This document shows, piece by piece, positions 10,950 through 22,349 of a stretch of DNA of 64,000 bases. The notes beneath the pieces were generated by a model, which saw only the letters and a list, made by a program, of their open reading frames with translations, was not told the origin of the DNA and ran no database searches. Both the position numbers and the translations under genes were made by a program. The stretch covers positions 17,251,644-17,315,643 of the forward strand of contig CM041547.1 in NCBI GenBank assembly GCA_023238725.1, written 5' to 3'. Each line of letters begins with the position of its first letter. The stretch's first letter is position 1. This DNA is from Scortum barcoo (lineage: Eukaryota; Chordata; Actinopteri; Centrarchiformes; Terapontidae).

Positions 10950-13243
10950 GGGACTACAAGAGGGCCAGAGACACTGCTAAGCTAGCATCTACTTCACCTT
11001 GTACAGTCATCATTCATGCCACACTTAACACATGCCACCTGAGGCTGAGTGTGTTTTGAAGTGACTACCCACCCTTGGGTCATCTTAAAAGACCTAAATC
11101 AGCACTGATAGCAGCTCCCATCCTTTTTTTCTTCACTCACTAACGACCTCACTCCCTTTGTTTTTCACAAGCACAGTGTGTGTGTGTGTGTGTGTGTGTG
11201 CTGCCATTCTTAGATCATGGGTCCTGACAGTGTACATCGTCGCTTTGACTGGTCCTTGTCCTGATGAAGGATAAACGTCTCTCTCCTTAACACACACAAA
11301 CGCAGCATTATACAGTTCATCTTAACAGCAGAGGCTCTTCTCCCTGTGGTAAAGCCTCTTCAGATAAAATGTGTTCTTATCACAGAGATCTTTATAAGCA
11401 TGGGGGGGATCCAGAGCAGAAGGAGTGAGCACTTGAGATATTATATATCTTTTGTGTCAAGAGCACTTTGACGGGACAGGATGTAGTATTGTTACCAGAA
11501 AATATGGCTGTTGTGGAGGCTGGTCTGTGTGAAATTGCCCAAATATATTTGGAAATGTCATTATTTCTTCTAATTAACATTATTAATCTCGGGTGCTCAC
11601 TGAGAAAACAGCACAAATGGAGAGTATTTGGCCCTGGCTCTTGTAATGCAGTGTGAGTGTGTGTGCGCGCTCCCATTTGCCAGCTGCAGTAAACGTGCAG
11701 AGCTGGGTGCAGTGCCCCCCTCCCATCGCAACCCATTTTACTCCAAAATAAGAGGAAGGGAGGAAAAAATAACACGGAAGATATTTTTATCCTAACTCTT
11801 TCGAGGCTTAGTCCTCTTCCTCTCTCGTCATACTTCTCCTCTTTTCATCTCTCTCCCTCAATCTCTCTTTATACTCTCTCTCACTTTTTTTGGGTGCTCC
11901 TTCTCCGCTGTCTCCCCACCTCCACAGCCTCTCCTCGCCCCCCTCCCACCCCACCTTCTAATGAATAGAGAGATTACTGATATAATGGAGGCTGGAAAGT
12001 GAGAGGAATTGGATCGCTTTACTGTGATCTTGGCGCTACAGGGGAGAGGAAACATTAGGTGGAGAACTGTTGAGGTGGGCAAAGTAATTGTCTGTGTTGT
12101 CCGCGTGTGTGTGCAGGGATGTTCGTTCAGGGTTGTTTAGGCTCACCTTACAGCGTTGTACACTCCAATCTGTGTCCGTGTCCTAGCAACGCCCTATCAG
12201 GTCCACCTGTTCAATGGGCGTCAGCCCAACCATACTTGCAGACATCCAGTCAGACACACACACATACAAACACAATCTGCCTGTCCTGTCTGCATCCTGT
12301 TGTTTTTGCCACGGACTGTATGGATGCTCATCTTTCATTACGTGCATCAAAGGTGGCCGTTTTTCACCATGGTGCCTATTTTTCATTTAGCCTCTTTTGA
12401 AAATCTCAGTTGAATTGAAGCTCAGTTATACATCATTTTTCTCTTCTTTTCAGAGTTTTATGAAAATCCTGACTTGTTTTATGAATCTAAATCACAAAGA
12501 ATTCAGCTGGAATACTGAGAGGCTGTAGATTTCACACTGTTTGCCTGAAGGAAAGCTGAGGCTGCAGATTGGCAATTGGCTGGGAATTTGCTCACAGGAA
12601 ACAATAAACAACAATAAATCAATTTGAAACCAAATACAAACATCAGGGTTTATAACGCAAGGATTTATTGAGGTAGCCTGAACATCCTCACTTGCCAGCT
12701 CTAGAAGGAAATCATTTTGTTTACTGATTCACTTTAAAGGATGTTCTACTCATGGAGTCATTTCTTCTAACATCCAGCACAAGTTTCTGCAGCGTTACAT
12801 CAGACCCGCTGTATTAACGCTGTAAATAACGTATTATTTGCTTGTTTGTGTCAAAATAAATAAGAGCAGGGGTGAAAGTAATCCAAATGAGCAACAAGGG
12901 AGAGCAACATATACAGTAAACAGATGGAAAGGAGAGTACAAGCCTCCACTGTGTGCGTGTGTGTTTAAGCGGTGTGTGACTATGTCTGTGTGTCTTCCAG
13001 ATAGATGGTTGCAAAGCACAGAACGGGCTGTTGTCTCAAAGAGCAGCCTGGGCGCCGGTATTGATCCCAGCGCCTTTTTCTCGGCCGTAGGCGCACATAA
13101 TTGGGTTCAGTGCTGCATCCCGTGTCCAATCAAATGGCTTAGTACTACTCACCTGGTTGCTTGCAGGCCAATCAGATTATTTTAATCACAAAACCCTCTC
13201 AATCCCATTATCTCTGGCTGATTTCGTCTGAGCATTGAGTGGC

Positions 13244-13351
13244 TGTGTGTGTGTGTGTGTGTATGTGTGTGTGTGTGTTACCAGCAGCAATTTAAAGGGA
13301 CATGTAGGTATCACAAAATGTCTCACGCACACACACACACACACACACACA
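13244..13351. repeat. Facing (GT)n and (CA)n microsatellites
   Basis: A GT run (13244-13278, one interruption) is followed about 50 nt later by a CA run (13328-13351). The two are complementary within one strand, so the intron RNA could fold back on itself here. Confidence 0.9.
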
Positions 13352-13689
13352 TACACAGACACATTACACAGCCTTTTTCTCTATTATCTCTGTCACCATC
13401 CTTTTGACTTGGTGTAATAATTGGTTTAGTCTGCCGATCATGCAAATACATGGTCTGTATATAACACAGAATAAACATGATGAATAATTAACTAGCTGTA
13501 AATTTTCATCTAGCAGGTCATCTGTTGGTTAATTAATTCCAAAGTAAGAAATGATTGCAGTAACAGCCAAGTAGAGGATCGGAGAAATTCTTATACAGAG
13601 GGAAAGAATTATGAACCATACTGGATGACTGACCTTGTTTTTGTTCGATACATTTCTTTATCATACATTAGCATTCAGTTGGTGTAATG

Positions 13690-13960
13690 CTTAAGGCGCA
13701 AATTGTGCCCCGCGATGGCACCGCCTTCGCACGCCGCGGCATGTGCCTGCACGGTGTCCTACACAGCAGGAAGAAGACGCCTCACCTGCAGCGCTCCACC
13801 GTGGCTCTTCAAAGGGCCGTCACGTGGCCACTTGTTCCATTTAGAGGTTTGCCCCTGTCGCCCTGGCCTGGGAATGGAGCAGAAGAGGAAGAAAAAAGGA
13901 GCTGTCTCCCCTCTGTTGTACATGACCGCTGACAGAAGGAGTGAGGGAAACAGAGTGGGG
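13690..13960. other. GC-rich, CpG-containing block inside intron B-C
   Basis: This roughly 270-nt block contains words such as CCCCGCGATGGCACCGCC and CGCACGCCGCGGCATG, unlike the AT-rich intron around it. It has overlapping short open frames but none with recognisable similarity. It could be a conserved regulatory element, an alternative first exon, or an old insertion. I cannot decide from sequence alone. Confidence 0.35.
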
Positions 13961-14486
13961 AAGGACAGCCATGATTAATGTGGAGGCTATGTGGACCCAA
14001 GAATATCTTCCCACTGCCCTCCATCTTAGCTAATGTGACCTGCCATATGGGTCACTCATTACAGTGTGTGTGTGTGGGGAGTGTAGACATACTATGGCTT
14101 TAAGTACCATCCTTTGTCACTTTCTTCTTTCTCTTTCTGTGATTTTGTTTTTCTGGAGATGCATGTACAAATACCTTTCTGTTTCTAATGCACACACACT
14201 TTTTCTAGGATTTGAATAGATTATTTTTTTCTTGCAGTGTTATATTCTGACTTTTAATACAAAAGACCCTGTGTGAATATTTTAGGATGGTAATACTAGC
14301 AGATTGTAAATTGACTTTTTTCTCATGCTAATTTCCCTTTTCCTCTGTTTCTCCTCACCTCCATTCATTTCTTTCTTTTCCTCATTTCTCTGATTTTTTT
14401 TCCCACCTCCCGCTCTCACCTCTCTTCCTTCTTATCACCTGCTGCCCCGCTACTCCTCCTCGTCCTCCTCCTCCCCTCACTCTCAG

Positions 14487-14601
14487 GTACATGATGAATG
14501 TGACATGGGATGGCAGAGACTTGTCATTCACGGAGGACGGCTACCAGGAATACCCAAAGCTGGTGGTCATTGTTCTCAACAAGGACAGAGAGTGGGAGAA
14601 G
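14487..14601 (+). CDS. grin2a: grin2a coding exon C (end of amino-terminal domain, linker into S1)
   Basis: This 115-nt exon is the same length I recall for human c.1008-1122. It reads YMMNVTWDGRDLSFTEDGYQ followed by EYPKLVVIVLNKDREWEK; human has [20 protein letters not shown], so it is nearly unchanged. It leads from the amino-terminal domain into the first half of the glutamate-binding domain. An N-linked glycosylation sequon (NVT) is present. The acceptor lies behind a long C/T tract ending CACTCTCAG, and the donor is AAG|GTAGGA. Confidence 0.97.
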
Positions 14602-16095
14602 GTAGGATCTACACCTGTGTGCGTCTGGGTTGGTTTGCGCATATTCCCGTGTGTTTTTCAGGGCTAGCACTGAGGACACAGAGCTCATGTCTGCCATAAT
14701 ATTTCTGTGAATTTTGTTATCCATTCTACACTTTTGTTATTAGACTCTTTTAGGCAAAAAAAAATGAATTCAATTAGATTCAAATTAAATTTAAATTGGA
14801 AGGAATTTACTATTCTCTTCTACACCTGGCTGTGTGAAGAAAGCTATGAAGCAATTTTTAAAAATATAATTGAACACCTCAGTGAGTAAATAAAATGTGA
14901 AATTTTTGCTATTTCTTAATATACCAATGGCATTTTGTGGAGTTCAGCTTTTAGTTAGACAATAATTTCTTAAATTAGGTGGGGTTCTGCCTTTGGACTG
15001 ATAACTGCCCCGGTGTTCTTGCATGTGCTTGGGTCTTTGTGTTTTTGCTGCTTTTGTTTATTGTATGTTTCTCCCCATTCCTTTTCCCTGATCAGTAATA
15101 TTGTTATGTATTAAAGTTATTGCTCTGCGATTTGTTTTTGCATATCCGGCACCATGCACACCAACACCAATATATCTGTGATAACCTCATATTGGCTAAT
15201 AATATAAACCTTTATGTGTTTGTTGAGCTCCAATACTAATATGTTTCCTTTTATCCTTCTCTGTTACTGACTGATTTCCTTAACCAAAAGCTGGTTAATG
15301 CATTCCTAATTAATACTAATAAATAATATGTAGTTTGGTAAGGATCTGGATAGTATCGTGGTACCACCCATAATGTTTGCGTGACAAGTGACCTCTTTGA
15401 AGTGCAGTGTAAAAACAAAACCAGCAATAAGCACTAAACACAGTACTGAAGAGGCTCCCTCTGTCTCATCGTATGACACTTATTTGATCAATGAGCTCAT
15501 TTACTAACAAGTTTATGGATTTCTTTAACTGGTTAATGTGAGAAAGCTGCTATAACAAATGGCCATGGAAAATGGCTGAGTATTCTTGCTGTTGTAATGG
15601 ACTTTAAATGGCAGTCATGTATCTTTATACCTACATCTGGCTTAAATACCTCATATTTAATGCCCCCAACAGCTCATAGTTCATGGTGGGTGAGGCTGAG
15701 AGGAAAAAAAGAGAGGTGTGGCTTCAGGAAGGATTTGGATAAGAAAGAGAGAGATAGATGGTTATGTATTTTGGTCTTTTCACTCCCTCTCTTGCCATCT
15801 CCCCCACTTTTGTGCCTCCTTCACTCATAACATCTTGCGTCTTTCCTCAAATCTGTCAACTCCCTCCCTCCCCGCTTTCCCTTTATCTTTATGTCTCTTT
15901 TCTGCTTCCATCTTTCCATCTGTTTTTTTTTTTTTTACCTTCATCCCTTCTCCCTCCCTTACTCCCTGGGCCGGATAATCTGTGCACTCTGTCTGTCTTT
16001 AGCTGTGATTGCTGTTGTGGTCTCTGATAGCACCTCAAACCACAGTTAATCAAAAGCTGAGACCTCTGTTATTGGGGTGGCAAGGGGTCACCGTT

Positions 16096-16097
<2 letters not shown>

Positions 16098-16136
<39 letters not shown>

Positions 16137-16361
16137 ACGTATGTTTCCCCTTCCACACAGGTCGCTGAAAGAAAGACTTTTTGAGAGACTTGCACTTCGA
16201 CCAATCCGTTTTTTATTCAGGTCACATCGGTGTGTGCGCGTTACAGTATTTGGTTTAGTTTGCCGCAATCTGCACAGTCTCCACCCAATCTCTGAGGCTA
16301 GCTTTTTCATATTTCATACTGACGCGCACACACACACACACACACACTCACACACACACAC
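16098..16361. repeat. Facing long (GT)n and (CA)n arrays
   Basis: A 37-nt GT run (16098-16134) and a 36-nt CA run (16326-16361, one interruption) are about 190 nt apart in opposite sense. In the transcript they could pair into a long double-stranded stem. Confidence 0.9.
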
Positions 16362-16521
16362 AAAAGACCCTTTGTTGGTGTGCTGAGGGGAGGTAGAGTG
16401 TGTTGTTGTAAACAGAGAGCCTGTGAAATTGATCAGTACCACTTCACTGTGGTGCAGAGAAAGAGACTGAAGGCAAGAGAGACACGGAGACCCAAAGTGG
16501 AAACATAATTGGGAGCTGCTT

Positions 16522-16602
16522 TCTCTCTCTCTCTCTCTCTCTCTCTAACTCACCTCCCCACTCCCTCTGGTGCAGCCGTCCCACCCATGCGCCAGAAATC
16601 AG

Positions 16603-16640
<38 letters not shown>
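16522..16640. repeat. (CT)n followed by (CA)n microsatellites
   Basis: A CT run at 16522-16546 and a CA run at 16606-16640, both within intron C-D. Confidence 0.92.
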
Positions 16641-17599
16641 AGAGTCTTCCATGATGATCAAGAGATAAAAAAATCAGTAACTGCACTAAAATATGGATAT
16701 GCACTAAAAATATAAAATGTGTCCCCTTGAGGCACAGAAGGGTGAGAGACAGAGAGAGGGGAGCTATATGGAGCGATACGGAGACGAGCGAGCGATGGAG
16801 ACAGATGGGCCGGGATGGCGAGAGCAAATGAGCGCGAGAAAAAGAGACACAAAGAAACGGAGAGGGGCAGAGAGAGGTGGAGCTGAGCCACCAGCATATG
16901 CATGTTTTCTCTCTCTCTCTCTCTTTTTTTTTTCATCCACTACAGGTGTTTAACACTCAGGTTCTCAAAGCATCCACACCTGCTGCATAAAGTTGGCTAG
17001 ATGGTGTATTTTTGAGTTTTGGGAAGAGCTGCTTTTAAAAGTGCCACACCTGTTTGCCTGGATGTGTATGGTGTTTGGATTTTTTTTGTCTTTTTTCTGA
17101 GGATTATGTAATCACCAGAGAATTCCTGTTTTATTTAAAAGAAGCGCAGATTGCTGAATCAGAAGGCTGGATCCAGTGTGGCATCATGGGTGATTTATGC
17201 AAAATTAGGCTTTTATCTGTTAAAAAAATATGTGCTGTAGCACGTGAACTCATATAGTAGCAAGAATGAATTACAATTGGATACAGATGGATGTGGCCAT
17301 GCCAGGAGTGGCATACAAACCATGCATGAACGTGAAGAAACAAAGACGGTGCATGTGATGTTTTTTTAATGTAACTCCATGTCACAAAATTCTAATAGGT
17401 TGTAATGATGCTGGACCAGGGGAAGCTGTGAATTAATTCAATTTTGGTCTGGTATTGAACAGTTTAAAGTGCTTTGATTTACTTTGAGGGTAAAGGCTGC
17501 ACACACACATATACACAAACATCAAATTATTCTCAACTCCACTTTATTTAGATATACTTTGAACTTTATATATGCTAAATATTGAGAACATTTGAATTG

Positions 17600-17890
17600 T
17601 GTTTTAACATTCTAAGTCCACATGCTAACAAGATACTAGCATGCTGATGTTAAGCTGCTGTAATTCTATAATGTTTACAATGTCATTATAAAGGTTATAT
17701 ACACTTCATAGTTTGGTGCGTTAACATGCATGTGCTAATTTGCAATAAAGAAGAAGGACATGCGACGGTGATGGGAATGTCTTTAGTTACAAAATTTTTT
17801 TACTGATGATGGCTGTAAGATTTATTAGCTGGTAACTACGAATGTCTGCACAAGAATCCATTAGATGTTGAGATATTTCACAGGTCACAA
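17600..17890. repeat. Second diverged copy of the percomorph dispersed repeat
   Basis: The order of words repeats that at 2280-2735: CACATGCTAACAAGATACTAGCATG, then GATGTTAAGCTGCTGTAAT, CGTTAACATGCATGTGCTAATTTGC, TGATGGGAATGTCTTTAGTTAC, CTACGAATGTCTGCAC and GTTGAGATATTTCAC. It is more decayed than the first copy, and its edges are approximate. Confidence 0.5.
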
Positions 17891-20274
17891 GTGAAAACCT
17901 AACCCTTTATTTTTATTTATTTTATTTATTTTTTTTACTTTCTCCTGAAAAGCTCTCCTGAAAATAATAAAATCCGTCCAACAGTGAGGGGAATTCATAA
18001 ATATGTATCAGCTTAGTCCTCGGCTTTCAGAATTTAAAACTGCATTTGTATGAAATCACAAAATGTATGGCGGTCAAGCATAAAAACAACACCACGTCAT
18101 GGTTGGCGCAGCTTTGAGGAAATGCGCAGCTTTAGAATCACTGACACAGCAGAGATGATGAATATGTTTATTGCATTCAGAGCTACAGTATAACTTCAGT
18201 GACTGAATGAGAAAAGTGTATTTACCGATCAGAACCAGGATGTTATGTTTTATTCCTGCTGAGTAGATGGAGTGTGTAAATTGCTTCAGGAGCTGCTGCA
18301 GTGTTAGCAGCCAGTTCACAAAATAATTATTACAGACAGCATGGGATTTGTGCTTGGAGAATCACAATATGGAGAGCAGACACACACAAAAGCCCACGTG
18401 AATACACACACACGCGCACGCTTCCAAATTAACACACATATGCATTTTTCGATCCAGGCTTCACTCTCCTCTGAATCTTAATATAAGTGCTCCCTTTTAA
18501 GGAAAGATGTCTAAATCCATGGATGCAGTTTTCTCTCGCTCTTCCTATCCTGTCATCCCCTTTTTTTTCCTCTGCCCTTGTTTTTTTACACACGCACGCA
18601 CTTGCACGCACACACGCACGCGCCTCATCCTCACACATGCAAGAAGGCGCACACACACATTCGCGCACATAAACAGTGCAAGCGTTGGAGAGGGAGAGCA
18701 GAATCCATTTTCCCCACATAATTTTGTCTGACAGGAGTGACAGATACTGTTTTATGACTGAATGGGTTTCTCCACGCTATTAGGAACTCATTCTCCCATA
18801 ATGCAACTTGCCACAGCGATAACTCTCCCACTGAGACTGGCACAGAGAAGGTGCTCAGTGTAAGAGCACTGACCCTTGTTTTTCTTTATTCTTTTATTAT
18901 TCTCTCTCACATGTTCAGCTGGGTTGTGGTTGATCGTAGCCCTTGCGTGTGTGTGTGTGTGCGTATAGGTCACACACAGAGAATGAGAAAAAGAGAGCGG
19001 GAGGACTGCATGAAATGGATGAAATAGAAAGCATGACACGCAGGTACAAAGAACAAGGCCTTTCAAATAAAGATACAGGGCTGAAGAGGAAAATAGAGGG
19101 AACACAAAAAAGAAGAGATAGATGAAACAAAACAAGGAGTTTTCTGAAAAAAAAAAAAGGTAAATGGAGTTCTTCACCAAGTGGCTTTAAATTCGTCTCA
19201 GGGTGATGGTGCGATAGGATTGCCGCCATGGGATGTTATAATGGGCTAATCCCACAGGCCCTATCATCGTAACCTCCCACTGGCCTCGCTGTCACATTAC
19301 ACACACACACACACACACACACATCCACACACACCCACAACTTTCTATGTATTGTGTGTGTGTGAGTGTGTGTGTTATCTGGTCTTTCATACGGGGAGAT
19401 TCAACGTTTTGCTGCCTCGCCGGTCGATAGAGAGAATCCTCTCTCCTCTCTGGGCATTAATTTATAACCCCTCTTTCTTTAATTAGAGAGAAGGAGAGAA
19501 AGAGAGGAGGAGAGGAAGAGGGAAGAGGAGAGCTGGGGAACAGGAACTCAGAGGAGCTGCTGAAGTCAGCTTATTTTTCCCTCCTCCTCCTCCTCCTCCT
19601 CCCTTTCTTTTTCCTTTCCTTTTCCTTTTTTTCTCACCTTTGAGGAAAACATTTATCTGATCAAATCAGGGAAGATCCTCTATAAATGATTGAATGGGTC
19701 AAGCAGATTTGATTTGTATATCAGATTTATTTAATGTACGTTAAAGTGCTGTATATAATGATACTTGAAGGTGCAACAAGTAGTAAAACCAAATGTACTA
19801 GATCACTGTTGGATCTGCAGTCAGTACAGTCTGTGTACTTTGCATCATATAAAATAAATGAATACAAAAGGAAGAACTAGTGCTATTCTTCTAGAAGAAT
19901 GGAGCCAAAAGTGTTTTTTTCCACACCCAACAAAATATATAAGGCATTATGTTGCACAGTTAAAACACCCTTGGAGCGTGTATATCAGCACAGCACACAC
20001 AGCTGGCAACTGCTGCTTTAGGGTCTAACTAAGACCAGAAAATGACTCCAAATTGCTCGTGCAGTGGTTATACAAATGTTTTGAACCCACACTTTTTCTG
20101 TTCTTTTCCTTTCCTCTCATTTTTTGTTGTTGTTTTTCCCAGATTTCCCTTCATTTCTGTGACAAGTCCTATCTTACCTATTATGCACAAATTCCCCCTC
20201 ACTTTTGCATTACCAATCCCGCCTCCTATTATACCTCCCTAACGCTTTGACAGACACACACACATTGACAGTTT

Positions 20275-20275
<1 letters not shown>

Positions 20276-20308
<33 letters not shown>
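20276..20308. repeat. (CA)n microsatellite
   Basis: A CA run of about 33 nt within intron C-D, in a wider CA-rich zone that extends to about 20600. Confidence 0.93.
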
Positions 20309-20310
<2 letters not shown>

Positions 20311-22146
20311 AGTTCGCACACACATAGACATGTGTGTGTAGATGCATGGACGCACTCACTCGCTTGTGAAATGCAAAACAGCTGGGGTAGGACAGATAGA
20401 CAAATGCGGCCGTTCCCTGGAGAGTGAAGGTGGTGACACAGACACACAGGAAGACACACACACACACATGCCACCTGACAAGCGTCCACCTCAGCTAACC
20501 TCCCCCCCGTATCGTAAACAACCTGCCCCCACTCACCCTCCCCCTCCTCAACGCAAAACACATTACACACATGCACATTTCACACACACACACTCTGCTA
20601 GAGATGTAGCCGAATGACAGCAGAGTGTGAACATGCAGAGTGTAGCTGTTGACAGTGGTGCCGACTCGTGTGTGTGTGTGTGTGTGTGTGTAAGAGTGGA
20701 AAGAAAAGACTCTAATCCCTGTCAGTGGATAGAAAACCACTCAAAGCAAAACAATTAAAATGCTAATTTCACTTCCTCCTCTCTGCTCGCCTGTTAATGA
20801 CTTGCAAGGCTGAGCAACAACATGTGTGTGTGTGTGTGTATACGCATGTGTGTGTGTGTGTGTGTGTAACAATGAATCCTATATGACTCCCGGGTCAAGT
20901 GTGTGTGAATCCTATATGTCCCGTCAAGGGGTGACTGAATGGCTATAATATGTGTATTATGCTTGTGTGAGTGTGCTTAGTGTGTGTGTGCTGTGTGTTT
21001 TTTTTCTTTTTTTTTTTAATTCTCTTTTTCTCCTGCTCACAAAACAAACATTTTCAGAATCTAAGCCTGTCTCCATTTGTTTTTGGCTTAGAAATCCACA
21101 CGTGTACGTCCCTGTGTGTGTAAATGAGTGTGCAATACACAAAAAAGTTAAAGTCAGCCATCCCACTCCATACTACAGCAGTACTGCTGCATGAGGCTAG
21201 GAGAGAGAAAAGAAGAAAGCAGGACTTTTTGAAATGGAGGGAAAGAGCGAGAGCAAGGTTTTGCCGTTTTCTGCCTCCTGTAACATTAATAATTGAGAGT
21301 CGAGCAAAGCCTCACTGCCTGCTGTTGTCTCCCTCTTTCTCTTTGCCTCCCCTGTCTTACACAGACATGCGTAAACATTGTACACACACAGGTGCGTGCA
21401 CACACACACACATTCACACACAGGTGTGGGTGGGTAAAAAGCATCCATAGGGGAATCTGTGACATCACAGCTCTGAAAACTTTTTGAATTATTAACAGAG
21501 CCACAGCGCTATCACTCTGCCACACTCCCTCTCGCTTTCTCATATATGTTAGCATTCAGAGCCATGCTCTATGTCCCTCAGTGTGCATTTTGTCATGTAT
21601 ACCTCCCTACACACCATGCTTTTAATCTGCTTTGTTTTGTACACACAATCATACCAGCAGTCACATTTATTCTGGTCTGTGAACATGTATACTGATTTGT
21701 GTGTTTTTGTGCCATAAAGCAACATATTTAACATTACAAGGAAAAGTTAACGTGTGTCTACATTTGTAATCCTCTCCACTTCCTGTCTGCTTTGAGTTAT
21801 TAGGCAACAGATGGCAGCAGTTAGGAAATTACCAGGTAACGAAAAGTAACACAGGAGTGTTTCTGAGAATGGTTTTCCTGCCATGCTATCATCACTGAAA
21901 ATCATTGTCCCACCACCTCCACTTCCTGACTTGCTGAGTAATTAGCAACATCGTGTTTTCAATGTGAGGTCATGGGTCTAAACCCAGGCAGATGCTGACT
22001 CCCAACCTGCTCACTCATTGTAAAGTATTGGATGAGATCCACCCTCTATAAATGCCCAAAATGTAAATCAAGCTTAGTGACCGAATCTTATTGAGCTTAA
22101 CTCATTTATCATCTCGCCTTTGTTATCCTCCTCTCTTTCCTTACAG

Positions 22147-22349
22147 ATGGGGAAACTGGACAACCGCAGCCTGACACTAAAGTACCCGGTGTGGCCGCGC
22201 TTCAACTCCTTCGGTGATGCTGAGCTGGACGACAACCACCTGTCCATTGTCACTTTGGAGGAGAAACCTTTTGTCATTGTGGAGGATGTGGAAAGGCTCA
22301 CCGGTACCTGCATGAGGAACTCAGTGCCCTGCAGGAAGCATATCAAAGA
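22147..22349 (+). CDS. grin2a: grin2a coding exon D (ligand-binding lobe S1)
   Basis: This 203-nt exon is the same length as I recall for human. It encodes MGKLDNRSLTLKYPVWPR, then DDNHLSIVTLEEKPFVIVED and GTCMRNSVPCRKHIK. It is the first part of the S1 half of the glutamate-binding clamshell. The two cysteines of TCMRNSVPC correspond to human C429 and C436, which form disulfides with the CC pair in the next exon. The acceptor is TTCCTTACAG. The donor AAAGA|GTAAGT is strong and splits an Asp codon. The opening ATG is internal, not a start: the human protein has VGKWEN here. Confidence 0.97.

Larger units (their letters stand above)
6267..14486 (+). other. grin2a: Intron B-C (8.2 kb)
   Basis: This is the largest intron seen. 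It holds many microsatellites: GT at 9253-9289, CA at 10924-10949, GT near 11178-11200, GT at 13244-13278 and CA at 13328-13351. It also has a purine-rich stretch near 6590-6760, a pyrimidine-rich stretch near 11790-11960 and a CpG-containing GC-rich block at about 13690-13960. Near 13040-13180 is a stretch of non-repetitive, moderately GC-rich sequence that could be a conserved element. No coding exon could be supported. Confidence 0.8.
14602..22146 (+). other. grin2a: Intron C-D (7.5 kb)
   Basis: This intron is dense in simple sequence: GT 16098-16134, CA 16326-16361, CT 16522-16546, CA 16606-16640, CA near 19299-19322, CA 20276-20308 and GT near 20668-20691. It also has a pyrimidine-rich stretch (15770-15960), purine-rich stretches (16730-16880, 19480-19545), and a diverged copy of the percomorph dispersed repeat at about 17600-17890. 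No coding similarity was found. Confidence 0.8.

Noticed and set aside
16050..16827. Several open frames of His-Thr or Cys-Val repeats
   Set aside because: These are translations of CA/GT microsatellites, not proteins. Regular spacing of the repeats might also suggest an array such as CRISPR, but this is simple dinucleotide repeat in a vertebrate intron.
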